This document shows, one piece after another, positions 50,910 through 59,033 of a DNA stretch of 64,000 bases. Source of the DNA: Saccharopolyspora_D taberi. Lineage in GTDB: Bacteria; Actinomycetota; Actinomycetes; Mycobacteriales; Pseudonocardiaceae. The stretch is from positions 14,762-78,761 of the forward strand of contig NZ_BAAAUX010000032.1 in NCBI RefSeq assembly GCF_039534165.1. Direction: 5' to 3'. Position numbers and translations under genes: made by a program. Numbering within the stretch: the first letter of the stretch is position 1; every line of letters starts with the position of its first letter. The notes under the pieces are model-generated. The model was not told where the DNA came from. It saw nothing but the letters and a program-made list of their open reading frames with translations, and ran no database searches.

Positions 50910-51922
50910 CTCGCGCTCCCGACGCCGTGGTCCCCGACGCCGTGCTCGTTGAGGACCTCGGCCAGTTCGTACAGTTCGGCGACGTCGATGCCCGCGGTCA
51001 GGTCGGGCAGCGAGATCGCGGGCAGGTCGATCGCGGCGACCTGCTCCCGCGCGGAGTCCTCGGCGTCCGCCCGGATCGCGTGCTCGACGGCCTCGTGCGC
51101 GAGCGCGTCGACCAGCTCGGGGTCCGCGCGGAACCCGGCCAGCGCCAGGCCGTCGGCCAGCTGCGCGGTGTCGATCCGCCCGGCCGCCGCCGCGGCCACC
51201 GAGCCCGCGGGCAGCCGCCCGGGGCGGACCCGGTTGAACAGCACCGCGCCCGGCCGCAGGTCGGCGGCGTCGAGTTCGGCCACGGCCTCCAGGGTTTCCC
51301 GCACCGGCAGCTCCTCCAGCAGCGTGACCAGGTGGACGACGGTGCCGGGGGAGTGCAGCAGCCGGACCACGCCGTCGCTGTGGCCGTGGATCGGGCCGGA
51401 CTTGGCGAGGTCGGCCATGGCCCGGGTGACGTCGAGGAACTTCACCACCCGGCCGGTCGGCGGGGCGTCGACCACGACGTGGTCGTAGACGTAGCGCCCG
51501 CGGTCGTCGGTGCGGCCGACGCACTCCTTGATCTTCCCGGTGAACAGCACGTCGCGGAGCCCCGGCGCCAGCGTGGTGGCGAACTCGATCGCGCCCATCC
51601 GGCGCAGCGTCCGCCCCGCGAAGCCGAGGTTGTAGAACATCGACAGGTACTCCAGCAGCGCGGGCTCGGCGTCGATGGCCAGCGCGCGCAGCTCGCCGCC
51701 ACCGGGCGCGGCCGCGATCGGCTCCTCGGAGTAGGGCAGGGGCGCGGTGTCGAAGAGCTGGGCGATGCCCTGCCTGCCCTCGACCTCCACCAGCAGCACC
51801 TTGCGACCGCCGGTGGCCAGGGCCAGCGCCAGCGCCGCGGCGACCGTGGTCTTGCCGGTGCCGCCCTTGCCGCTGACCACGTGCAGCCGGGCCGAATTCA
51901 GGTCCCCGTCCCAGTCGGTCAC
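50906..51922 (-). CDS. ArsA/GET3-like ATPase, first of pair
   Basis: A 338-residue ATPase. Walker A is VVSGKGGTGKTTVAAAL (about 15-31) with the signature Lys of the deviant Walker group. VLLVEVEGRQGIAQLF follows, then YDHVVVDAPPTGRVVKFLDV (switch II) near 150. It presumably forms a heterodimer with the next gene product, as GET3-type ATPases work as dimers and the two are co-translated. GTG 51922 starts VTDWDGDLNSARLHV; an ATG further up gives a longer form. Confidence 0.88.
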   Translation of the reverse strand: MTDWDGDLNSARLHVVSGKGGTGKTTVAAALALALATGGRKVLLVEVEGRQGIAQLFDTAPLPYSEEPIAAAPGGGELRALAIDAEPALLEYLSMFYNLGFAGRTLRRMGAIEFATTLAPGLRDVLFTGKIKECVGRTDDRGRYVYDHVVVDAPPTGRVVKFLDVTRAMADLAKSGPIHGHSDGVVRLLHSPGTVVHLVTLLEELPVRETLEAVAELDAADLRPGAVLFNRVRPGRLPAGSVAAAAAGRIDTAQLADGLALAGFRADPELVDALAHEAVEHAIRADAEDSAREQVAAIDLPAISLPDLTAGIDVAELYELAEVLNEHGVGDHGVGSAR

Positions 51923-51979
51923 ACGATCAGCGTAGGTCGGGATGGGTTCAGCTGTCTCCACCGCGAACGTCCCCGCAGG

Positions 51980-52231
51980 TCAGCCCGTGATCATCACGAT
52001 CGAGGTGACCAGCGCGCCCGCGCCGACCAGCGACCAGCACACCACCGGCGGCAGCACCGTCGCGGTCAGCGCCGCGACCACCGCGACGGCCAGCCCGCCG
52101 CGCACCCCGGTCCGCGCGACCTCGCGCGCGCCGGTCTCGCGGCGGGCGCGGACGTTGGCCATCAGGCCGAGCACCATGAACGAGCCGACCGCGACGGTCA
52201 GCGCGGTCGCGATGAATCGCCAGGCTTCCAC
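51980..52231 (-). CDS. Small membrane protein
   Basis: An 83-residue protein with a first hydrophobic segment (residues 7-25, IATALTVAVGSFMVLGLMA), a basic linker (NVRARRETGAREVARTG) and two more hydrophobic stretches (GGLAVAVVAALTATVLPPV, WSLVGAGALVTSIVMITG). It is co-oriented with and 57 bp upstream of the ATPase pair, and might be their membrane partner; that is inference. The GTG start is chosen to begin at the first helix. Confidence 0.6.
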   Translation of the reverse strand: MEAWRFIATALTVAVGSFMVLGLMANVRARRETGAREVARTGVRGGLAVAVVAALTATVLPPVVCWSLVGAGALVTSIVMITG

Positions 52232-52366
52232 CCGGCCGAAACTAGTCCGCTTCGCCCCGCGAGGTGACCGGTTCGGGCGAACCGCCGCCCCCGAACGGCC
52301 GGGCGGCCGGGCCGGCAGCGGCCACCCACGCAACGCGACCTCTTCGCCGCTTTTAGGCTGATCGCC

Positions 52367-52525
52367 ATGACTAAGTGGGAGTACTCGACGGTGCCGCTGC
52401 TGACGCACGCGACCAAGCAGATCCTGGACCAGTGGGGCGAGGACGGGTGGGAGCTCGTCGCCGTCACGCCCGGCCCGACCGGGGAGCAGATGGTGGCCTA
52501 CATGAAGCGCCCGAAGGGTGAGTGA
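52367..52525 (+). CDS. DUF4177-type small protein
   Basis: A 52-residue protein, MTKWEYSTVPLLTHATKQIL, then LDQWGEDGWELVAVTPGP and YMKRPKGE. The W-E-Y ... L-D-x-W-G-x-x-G-W-E-L-V pattern is the DUF4177 signature. It precedes the RidA-like gene with an almost overlapping stop (TGACATG). The same small gene sits at this place in M. tuberculosis (Rv3678A as I recall). Function unknown. Confidence 0.88.
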   Translation: MTKWEYSTVPLLTHATKQILDQWGEDGWELVAVTPGPTGEQMVAYMKRPKGE

Positions 52526-52526
52526 C

Positions 52527-52985
52527 ATGGGCCGGTGGACTGACCGACTCGCCGAGCTCGGGATCGAGCTCCCCGGGGTCGTGACCCCGCTCGCCGCGTA
52601 CGTGCCCGCGCTGCGCAGCGGTTCGCACGTCTACACCTCGGGCCAGGTGCCGATGGTGGCCGGTGAGCTGGCCGCGGCGGGCAAGGTCGGCGCGGAGATC
52701 AGCGCCGAAGACGCCAAGCAGCACGCCCGCACCTGCGCGCTCAACGCGCTGGCGGCGGTGGACTCGCTGGTCGGCCTGGACTCGGTGGTCCGGGTCGTGA
52801 AGGTGGTCGGGTTCGTGGCGTCGGCCGAGGGCTTCACCGGCCAGCCGGGCGTGATCAACGGCGCGTCCGAGCTGCTCGGCGAGATCTTCGGGGACGCGGG
52901 CAGGCACGCGCGGTCCGCGGTCGGCGTGGCCGAGCTTCCGCTGGGCGCCCCGGTCGAGGTGGAGCTGATCGTCGAGGTGGAGTGA
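52527..52985 (+). CDS. RidA/YjgF-family protein
   Basis: A 152-residue RidA-like protein. Members hydrolyse reactive enamine/imine intermediates or act as related hydrolases. Visible are LPGVVTPLAAYVPALRSGSHVYTSGQVPMV, TCALNALAAVDSLVGLDSVVRVVKVVGFV and SAVGVAELPLGAPVEVELIVEVE (the usual E-I-x-A/V end). The classical catalytic Arg position near residue 105 of RidA is not evident, so it may belong to another subgroup. GAAGGG precedes ATG 52527; GTG 52518 is an alternative start. Confidence 0.88.
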   Translation: MGRWTDRLAELGIELPGVVTPLAAYVPALRSGSHVYTSGQVPMVAGELAAAGKVGAEISAEDAKQHARTCALNALAAVDSLVGLDSVVRVVKVVGFVASAEGFTGQPGVINGASELLGEIFGDAGRHARSAVGVAELPLGAPVEVELIVEVE

Positions 52986-53334
52986 CTTCGCCGCGGACGA
53001 CATCACAGCGGGCGGCGTCACCCGGTGCGGTGACGCCGTCTTCGCTGCCCGGAAAAAGATCTTCGTCCGGAAATGGTGAGACGGTTTCGCGACAGTGGCC
53101 GCGCACCGCTGGTGGCGGCAAGTACGCTGCGGTCATCCCTTTTCGATCGAGCCCTGCCCTGGGGTCCGTCGAATGGGGGTATCGATTCCTGTGAGTATCC
53201 GTACGGTTCGACCTGGCGGGCTTGTCCTGCCGGGGCAGTGGGGGATAGTTCACCTGAAAGGGTGCGCGGCGGGATTCGCCGGTCGGCTGCGGACAACCCG
53301 CGCCGAGAGGGAGTAGAGCCTGGGAGGGGCCGAC
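52986..53334. other. Intergenic region with terminator
   Basis: GGCGTCACC (53014-53022) and GGTGACGCC (53029-53037) form a perfect 9-bp stem with a 6-nt loop 29 bp after the RidA-like stop, probably a terminator, although T residues are few. The rest must contain the promoter of the next gene; GGGAGGGG at 53322-53329 is its ribosome binding site. No coding frame here looks real. Confidence 0.6.
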
Positions 53335-53946
53335 GTGGCGGTGCGAGAGACCGACCTTCTGTGCCACGAATTGCTGCTTCGACTCGCCGGCCGGTTGCCG
53401 GACCGCCAGCTGTGGCGCTTCCGCGACTGGCTCGCGGGCGGTGCCGCTGAGGTCATCGCGCGAGCGCTGCCCGCGACGCTGGTGCGCGAACGCGTCGCGC
53501 TCGACGACGCCGACCACCGGCTCCTGCGCGACGCGCTGCTGCCGCTGGGCGCCGACACCGCGCTGGTCAACGCCATCCTGCCGGTCGAGGACCGCCCGGC
53601 CGCGCACAACTTCACCGCCGACGCACCCGCGGCCAGCGCCGGTGACTCCGAGATCCTCGTCCTCGGCGCCACGCTGCGCGGCAGGCAGGGCGTCCGCCAG
53701 GTGCGGACCAGCTGGCGCCGCGAACCCGGCGGCGTCGCGAAGCGGATCGTGCTGGTGACCGCGTCGGCCGACGCGATCGCCCTGACCGGGGAGATCCAGC
53801 GGATCCTGCGCGCGCTCGGGGAGGCCGAACCCCGGGTCGAGGTGCTGCCGCCCGAAGCCGAACCCACCGCCTACCACCGCGCCGCGCTGGCCGACTCGGT
53901 GCTGGTGTGCGAGGGCGCCGAAGAACTCGCGGGCCACCGCGGCTGA
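53335..53946 (+). CDS. Conserved-looking hypothetical protein (paralogue of next gene)
   Basis: A 203-residue protein, not recognised. The N-terminal part is helical (TDLLCHELLLRLAGRLPDRQ, WRFRDWLAGGAAEVIARAL). The second half alternates strands and helices (RIVLVTASADAIALTGEIQRILRALG, VEVLPPEAEPTAYHRAALADSVLV). The EV-x(8-9)-YHR-x-AL stretch and the ILPVEDRPAAHNF segment match the next gene (SVEVFGSGADLPEYHRNAL; DNLPDENHRF), so they are tandem paralogues. A strong GGGAGGGG precedes the GTG start. No membrane or signal segments. Confidence 0.78.
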   Translation: MAVRETDLLCHELLLRLAGRLPDRQLWRFRDWLAGGAAEVIARALPATLVRERVALDDADHRLLRDALLPLGADTALVNAILPVEDRPAAHNFTADAPAASAGDSEILVLGATLRGRQGVRQVRTSWRREPGGVAKRIVLVTASADAIALTGEIQRILRALGEAEPRVEVLPPEAEPTAYHRAALADSVLVCEGAEELAGHRG

Positions 53947-53978
53947 CCAGAGCAAGGGCGAATCGAGGAGGCACAGAC

Positions 53979-55115
53979 GTGGACGTGGCTGAGGGAGCCG
54001 GTCCGGTGGACCGGTTGCACAACCTCCTGCTGGCCATGACCGGACGGGTGGACGACGACGCGATCAACTCGGCGCGGGAACTGCTCGGGGGCGGGCAGCT
54101 CGACGCGGCGGCCGAGTTCCTGACCGGCTGCCTGGTGGCCGGGCGGATCCCGGTGACCTCGACCGAGCAGTACCAGCTGCGCCGGGTGCTCGACGAGGCC
54201 CGCTCGCAGCAGCGGCTGGCCGATCGCCTCCTGGTGCTGGACAACCTGCCCGACGAGAACCACCGGTTCACCGACCAGGGCGAGTCCGACGACGACGTGG
54301 TCACCGCGCTGTCGCCGGTCACCTCCCGGCTGCCCGGCGTGCGCGCGGTCTGGTGCGCGTGGCGGACCACTCCCGCAGGCGTCACCTACGGCGCGGTGCC
54401 GCAGCGGGTGCTGCTGGCCGAGGTCGGCTCCGAGGGGTCGGTGGCCGCCGCCGGTTACCAGCTGGTGGAGGCCCTGCGCCGGGCCGGTGTGGACGCCTCG
54501 GTCGAGGTGTTCGGCAGCGGTGCGGACCTGCCCGAGTACCACCGCAACGCGCTCGCCGCCGCGCACCGCGTGCACCTCGACATGCCGCCGGTCACCGCCG
54601 GTGCGAACGGCATGACCCGGGCGCGCGCCCCGCGGGCGAGCTCAGGTGGTGAGGCGGCCGGAGGCCGCGACATACCAGGAGAACCAACGGCTCCTGAGCG
54701 CGAGCGGCGCCCGGTCGCCGAGGTCGAGCGCGAGGCCGAACCGGCCCCCGCTCCGCCCCCGGCTCCCGCCCCGGCTGCCCAGCCCGCCCCGCCCGCTCCG
54801 GTCGCCCAGCCCGCTCCGGTCGCGGAGGAGCCCGAGCAGCCGCCGCAGCCGGAGACCAAGCCGGAGGCCAACATGAAGGTCCCGGCGGCGGTCGACGCCA
54901 AGCTCACCGACCGGGAGCGCAACCTCCTGCGCAAGCTGCACGAGGAGCTGGCCCAGCGCGAGCAGGACCGGACCGGGCCCCAGCAGGCCCCGGCGGGCCG
55001 CTCCGGCCAGCAGGAGCAGTGGACCTCCACGATGCCCGGCGGGACGGGCGGTTTCCCGCCGATCGGCGCGTCCCCGGCCCCGGTCAGCAACCAGGGCAAC
55101 AGCCAGCAGCGCTGA
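53979..55115 (+). CDS. Hypothetical protein with disordered Pro/Ala-rich region
   Basis: A 378-residue protein, not recognised. Residues 1-200 match the fold of the previous gene (helical start, DNLPDENHRFTDQGE, RVLLAEVGSEGSVAAAGYQLVEALRR, VEVFGSGADLPEYHRNALAAA). Residues about 205-305 are Pro/Ala/Glu-rich and likely disordered. A basic, heptad-like helix follows (KLTDRERNLLRKLHEELAQREQDR, about 310-333), then a Gly/Ser/Gln tail. GTG 53979 follows GAGGAGG. The linker plus helix suggests a scaffold or partner-binding protein; that is inference. Confidence 0.78.
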   Translation: MDVAEGAGPVDRLHNLLLAMTGRVDDDAINSARELLGGGQLDAAAEFLTGCLVAGRIPVTSTEQYQLRRVLDEARSQQRLADRLLVLDNLPDENHRFTDQGESDDDVVTALSPVTSRLPGVRAVWCAWRTTPAGVTYGAVPQRVLLAEVGSEGSVAAAGYQLVEALRRAGVDASVEVFGSGADLPEYHRNALAAAHRVHLDMPPVTAGANGMTRARAPRASSGGEAAGGRDIPGEPTAPERERRPVAEVEREAEPAPAPPPAPAPAAQPAPPAPVAQPAPVAEEPEQPPQPETKPEANMKVPAAVDAKLTDRERNLLRKLHEELAQREQDRTGPQQAPAGRSGQQEQWTSTMPGGTGGFPPIGASPAPVSNQGNSQQR

Positions 55116-55121
55116 GCGGAC

Positions 55122-55151
55122 GGGCGGTGGTGCCACCCGGCGCCACCGCCC
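55122..55151. terminator. Hairpin between convergent genes
   Basis: GGGCGGTGG (55122-55130) pairs exactly with CCACCGCCC (55143-55151) across a 12-nt loop, seven bases after the stop of the plus-strand gene and just before the end of the minus-strand oxidoreductase. Confidence 0.75.
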
Positions 55152-55158
55152 TGCCCCG

Positions 55159-56034
55159 CTACACCGCGGACTGGACCTCGGCGAGGATCCGCTGGATGTG
55201 CAGGCCCCGGCGCAGATCGCAGGGGTGCTCGGTCCGCCCGTCCCGGATCAGCTCCAGGAACTCGTCGAGCAGCACCGAGTAGCACTCGTGCGCCGCCGTG
55301 CGGCGGCCCGCCAGCTGCGTGTGCCCGTTCTCGCCGTAGACGCTGAACTCGACCAGCGCGGGCTGGACCGGCACGCGCAGCGACACCGTCAGCGTGCTCG
55401 TCGCGCCTCCGGCGTGGCCGAACACGACGGTCCAGAGGTCGTCGGGATCGAGCCGGGCGTAGTGCACCCGCTCGATCTGCCCGAGCGCGGCGTCGAGCAG
55501 GTCGATGGCGTGCGGGCCCGCGTCGATCAGCGCGCCCTCCTTCTGCCGCCACTCCGACGCGGCGTAGTCCCCGGCGAGCAGCGCGCCCGCCAGCCAGCGG
55601 CCGATGCCGCCCCGGACGCCGTCGAGCCCCGCCAGCCACGCCCGCACCTCCGGCGCGAACCTCCTGGTCAGCATGAGCAGCCCGGCCACCCCGGACTCCT
55701 CGGCCGCGTCCACCACCGCCTGCGCCCTGGCGAGGTCGGCGGCCAGCGGCTTCTCCATGATCAGGTGCTTGCCCGCGCGAGCGGCCTTCGGCGCCAGCTC
55801 GGCCTGCACGGCGGGCGGCACCGCGAACGCGACCGCGTCCACATCGGACAGCAGCTCGTCGAAGCCGCCGGCGACCTCGGCGCCGTAGGGCTCCGCGAGC
55901 GCTTCGGCCGCGTCCCGCCGCCGCGCCCACACCGCCGCCAGGCGGGTGCCGGGGTGCGCGTCGAGCCCGGGTGCGTGCACCCGATTGGCCCAGGGTCCTG
56001 CTCCGACCACTCCAACCCGTAGTGCTTCGCTCAT
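55159..56034 (-). CDS. Gfo/Idh/MocA-family oxidoreductase
   Basis: NAD(P)-dependent dehydrogenase of 291 residues. The N-terminal Rossmann domain has VGVVGAGPWANRVHAPGL (6-23). LIMEKPLAADLARAQAVVDAA (about 91-111) carries the EKP motif whose Lys is catalytic. EGALIDAGPHAIDLLDAALG (about 165-184; G-x(3)-D-x-x-x-H) supplies the active-site Asp and His. Family substrates are sugars or inositols; none can be assigned. It is a little shorter than the typical 330 residues. Confidence 0.9.
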   Translation of the reverse strand: MSEALRVGVVGAGPWANRVHAPGLDAHPGTRLAAVWARRRDAAEALAEPYGAEVAGGFDELLSDVDAVAFAVPPAVQAELAPKAARAGKHLIMEKPLAADLARAQAVVDAAEESGVAGLLMLTRRFAPEVRAWLAGLDGVRGGIGRWLAGALLAGDYAASEWRQKEGALIDAGPHAIDLLDAALGQIERVHYARLDPDDLWTVVFGHAGGATSTLTVSLRVPVQPALVEFSVYGENGHTQLAGRRTAAHECYSVLLDEFLELIRDGRTEHPCDLRRGLHIQRILAEVQSAV

Positions 56035-56156
56035 GCCGACATCGTGCCTCCGGGGTGATCGCGGGCGTGCGAACGGGGTCGGCGAGGCACCCGATGTCGC
56101 CCCGGCGGAGGAACTTGCGCCTTCGCCGGGGGCGTGCGAGCTCATAGGGTGACGGC

Positions 56157-56981
56157 ATGGTGCAACTGCCGGAGGAACTGACCCTCCCGGAGGGGTTCGT
56201 CCCGAAGACGCTCCCGGACCCGCCGGTCACGCCGAAGGACGCGGCCACCGTGATCCTGCTGCGGGAGGGCCCGGAGGTGTTCCTCCAGCGCCGGGTGCGG
56301 GGCATGCCGTTCGCGGGCGGCATGACGGTGTTCCCCGGCGGCGGGGTCGATCCCCGGGACGCGGACGCGTCGGTCGCGTGGAGCGGGCCCGTTCCGGAGT
56401 GGTGGGCGCGGCGCTTCGGCTGCGGCACCGAACTCGCCCGCGCGCTCGTGTGCGCGGCCGTGCGGGAGACCTTCGAGGAGTCCGGCGTGCTGCTCGCCGG
56501 GCCGGGACCGGACGCCGTCGTCGGCGACACCTCGGCCTTCGCCGACGCCAGGGCCGCGCTGGTCTCGCGGGAGATCTCCCTCGCGGGCTTCCTGGCCGAC
56601 GCCGGCCTGGTCCTGCGGGCGGACCTGCTGCGGCCGTGGTCGAACTGGGTCACGCCGGAGGCCGAGCCGCGGCGCTACGACACCAGGTTCTTCCTCGCCG
56701 CCATGCCCGAGGGGCAGCGCGCCGACGCGGTCACCTCGGAGGCCGTCGAGGCGTACTGGAGCTCGCCGCGGGCGGCGCTGGAGGACTGGGAGCGGGGCCG
56801 CTGCGGGCTGCTCCCGCCGACGTGGGTCACGTTGACCGAGATCGCCGAGTACGGCAGCGTGGCAGCCGCGCTGGCCGCCGACCGCACACCCGCGAAGGTG
56901 CTGCCGAAGCTGGTGCGCAGGGACGGCCGCTGGCGCGCGGTGCTGCCCGGCGAGCCGGGCTACGACGGAGAAGGGCAGTGA
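56157..56981 (+). CDS. Nudix hydrolase
   Basis: A 274-residue protein with a Nudix domain. KDAATVILLREGPEVFLQRRVRGMPFAGGMTVFPGGGVDP forms the first strands, and AAVRETFEESGVLL (about 100-113) is the R-E-x-x-E-E-x-G core. A helical insertion separates the Gly-rich start from the RE-EE motif by more residues than in the classical box, as in the NUDT8/NUDT19 (CoA-hydrolase-like) group. The stop overlaps the MBL hydrolase start (TGATG), so they are co-translated. Confidence 0.9.
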   Translation: MVQLPEELTLPEGFVPKTLPDPPVTPKDAATVILLREGPEVFLQRRVRGMPFAGGMTVFPGGGVDPRDADASVAWSGPVPEWWARRFGCGTELARALVCAAVRETFEESGVLLAGPGPDAVVGDTSAFADARAALVSREISLAGFLADAGLVLRADLLRPWSNWVTPEAEPRRYDTRFFLAAMPEGQRADAVTSEAVEAYWSSPRAALEDWERGRCGLLPPTWVTLTEIAEYGSVAAALAADRTPAKVLPKLVRRDGRWRAVLPGEPGYDGEGQ

Positions 56982-57769
56982 TGGAGCACCCAGCCTACGG
57001 AGAGCTTCGCCCGGTCACGCCGCACGCGTCGGTGCTGCTGGCGCGGAACCCGAACGCGATGACCCTCGACGGCACCAACACCTGGCTGGTCGGCGCTCCG
57101 GACGCGGCGGACCGGATCGTGATCGACCCGGGCCCGGCCGACCCGGACCACCTCGGCCGGATCGCCGAGCGGGGTCCGGTCTCGGTGGTCCTGCTGACCC
57201 ACCACCACCCCGACCACACCGAAGGCGCGCGGGACTTCGCGGCGCTCGTCGGAGCCCCGATCCGCGCGCTGGACCCGGAGCTGTGCCTGGGCGCGGAACC
57301 GCTCGCCGAGGGCGAGGTGGTCGAAGCGTCCGGGGTGCGGCTGACGGTGATGGAGACCGCGGGCCACACGGCGGACTCGGTGTGCTTCACCATCGCCGAG
57401 GAGCCGTCGGTGTTCACCGGCGACAGCGTGCTCGGCCGCGGCACGACGGTGGTCGCGCACCCGGACGGCAACCTCGGCTCGTACCTGGACTCCCTGCGGC
57501 GGCTCGCGGAGCTGCCCGAGGGGACGGCGGTCCTGCCCGGCCACGGGCCGGAGCTGCCGGACGTCCGCGCGGTCGCGACGGCCTATCTCCGGCACCGCGA
57601 GCAGCGGCTCGAACAGGTCCGCGCGGCCGTGCGGGAGCTCGGCGGCGGAGCCACCGCCCGGCAGGTCGTGGAGGTCGTCTACGCCGACGTCGACCCCGCG
57701 GTCTGGGGCGCGGCGGAGTGGAGCGTCGAGGCCCAGCTCGCCCACCTCCGGGAACTCGGGGAGCTCTAG
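56981..57769 (+). CDS. Metallo-beta-lactamase-fold hydrolase
   Basis: A 262-residue MBL-fold hydrolase of the LACTB2/glyoxalase II-like group. The metal motif is LLTHHHPDHTEGA (H-x-H-x-D-H), then ETAGHTADSVCF, FTGDSVLG and LPGHGPEL supply the other ligands. A C-terminal helical extension (RQVVEVVYADVDPAVWGAAEWSVEAQLAHL) is typical of this group. M. tuberculosis Rv3677c, near crp, is the positional match. The gene's end, ELGEL-stop, merges with a minisatellite-like repeat. Confidence 0.93.
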   Translation: MEHPAYGELRPVTPHASVLLARNPNAMTLDGTNTWLVGAPDAADRIVIDPGPADPDHLGRIAERGPVSVVLLTHHHPDHTEGARDFAALVGAPIRALDPELCLGAEPLAEGEVVEASGVRLTVMETAGHTADSVCFTIAEEPSVFTGDSVLGRGTTVVAHPDGNLGSYLDSLRRLAELPEGTAVLPGHGPELPDVRAVATAYLRHREQRLEQVRAAVRELGGGATARQVVEVVYADVDPAVWGAAEWSVEAQLAHLRELGEL

Positions 57770-58184
57770 CACTCCGACGGGAGCGCGGGGGCTTCGGCAC
57801 TCGGGCTGGGGCGCGGGGAGCGCTGGCACTCCGGCTGGGGCGGCAGGGAGTACGGGGAGCCTGGGCATTCCGGCGAGGGCGCGGGGAGCGCTGGCACTCC
57901 GGCTGGGGCCGCAGGAAGCACGGGGCCCTGGATTCCGGCGGGAACTCTGGGAGTTCCGGCATTCAGGCTGGGGCGCGGGGCTTGGTACTCCGGCTGGAGC
58001 GCGGGGAGCTCGGGTATTCCGGCTGGAGCGCGGGCTCCGGCACTCCGCTGGAGCGCGGAAGCTCTGGCACTCCGGCTCACCCGCCAGCCGGACACCTCGC
58101 CCTGCCGCACGACGTCCGCGCCGCACCTCGCCCTGCCGCACCACGCCCGCGCCGCACCGCCAGCGCCGCCCGAGCGCCCGCCCG
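57770..58184. repeat. Degenerate tandem repeat filling the spacer between convergent genes
   Basis: From about 57760 to 58080 about eleven imperfect units of 26-38 bp follow the consensus GGGAGCTCTGGCACTCCGGC plus TGGGGCGCG. The unit GGGGAGCTCTAGCACTCCG overlaps the stop of the MBL gene, and AGTACTCCGGCTC overlaps the stop of the MOSC gene, so both gene ends share the repeat. The remainder (58080-58184) is C/G-rich with CACCTCGCCCTGCCGCAC-like repeats. Several frames are open across it in both strands, but none looks like a protein. Confidence 0.75.
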
Positions 58185-59000
58185 CTAGTACTCCGGCTCG
58201 CCCCACTCGTGGACGACGAAGTCGTCGCCGACCGACACCTTCCCCGGCTGCACCACGGCGAACTTCGCCCCGAAAGCCACACCGCCCGCCTGGACCCGCC
58301 GGTAGCTCGCGAACGTGCGCAGCGGCTCGGGACCGGACTTCGTCCCGGTCGCCTGGTCGACGGTGGTGACCGCGCAGCGGGTGGCGAGCTTGGCGTAGCC
58401 CAGCTCCACGTCACCCGAGGTGACCCGGCGCATCCGGTCCTCGGCGTGCGGCTCGTCGAAGCCGGTGACCACGATGTTCGGCCGGAAGCGGTTCATCGGC
58501 AGCGGCGTGGCCAGCTTCTCGTTGAGCAGGTCCAGCGACGGCCGCGAGATCACCAGCACCGCGCAGCTGTCGGCGTAGCCGGAGGTGCCCGGGGTCAGGC
58601 CGTCGGTGACGCGGTCGTGGTCCGGCGGAACCCGGACCAGCCTGCTCGCCGCGCCCAGGAAACCGGACAGCCACTCGGCCACCGCCGGACCCTGGTCGAT
58701 TCCCTTGAACGGCTTGCCGAACAGCTCGACGTCCTGCTTGGGACCGGTGCTGTCCACGTCGATGGTCAGCGCTTCGGCACCCGGCGCGCGCAGCGTCATC
58801 CGCTCGCCGTCGGTGCTCATCTCCGGCCGGACCAGCGCGAGCCGCGGATGGCGGCGCTGGGTCCGGAACACGCCGTCCTCGGCGACGACCATGAACCCGC
58901 GGTCGTGCGCGAGTCCCGCAGGCGTCACCACCGAGTCGACGAGCGAGGTCCCCGCGCACCCCTTGATCGGATAGCAGAGGAGTTCAGCGATCTTGGCCAC
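58185..59000 (-). CDS. MOSC-domain protein
   Basis: A 271-residue protein of the MOSC superfamily (molybdenum cofactor sulfurase C-terminal), with the MOSC N-terminal beta-barrel at 1-110 (AELLCYPIKGCAGTSLVDS, AHDRGFMVVAEDG) and the MOSC core at about 120-265 (MNRFRPNIVVTGFDEPHAED; ATRCAVTTVDQATG, whose Cys is the likely Moco ligand). Relatives reduce N-hydroxylated compounds. The C-terminus WGEPEY falls in the repeat array, so these residues may be recent. Confidence 0.92.
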   Translation of the reverse strand: MAKIAELLCYPIKGCAGTSLVDSVVTPAGLAHDRGFMVVAEDGVFRTQRRHPRLALVRPEMSTDGERMTLRAPGAEALTIDVDSTGPKQDVELFGKPFKGIDQGPAVAEWLSGFLGAASRLVRVPPDHDRVTDGLTPGTSGYADSCAVLVISRPSLDLLNEKLATPLPMNRFRPNIVVTGFDEPHAEDRMRRVTSGDVELGYAKLATRCAVTTVDQATGTKSGPEPLRTFASYRRVQAGGVAFGAKFAVVQPGKVSVGDDFVVHEWGEPEY

Positions 59001-59033
59001 GTGCTCCGACCCTAGTGGCCGGGAAGCCGGAAA

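Noticed and set aside
53018..53296. Minus-strand small frame upstream of the first paralogous unknown
   Set aside because: Arg/Ser/Gly-rich, no ribosome binding site, and it overlaps the likely promoter of the plus-strand gene.
57770..58184. CRISPR array
   Set aside because: Units vary in length and sequence throughout, with no constant repeat plus unique spacer pattern, and there are no cas genes.
56960..58414. Long minus-strand frame across the minisatellite with Pro/Ser/Arg repeats
   Set aside because: It is translated tandem repeat plus antisense of the MBL gene. Several frames are open at once and none has protein-like features or a start signal.
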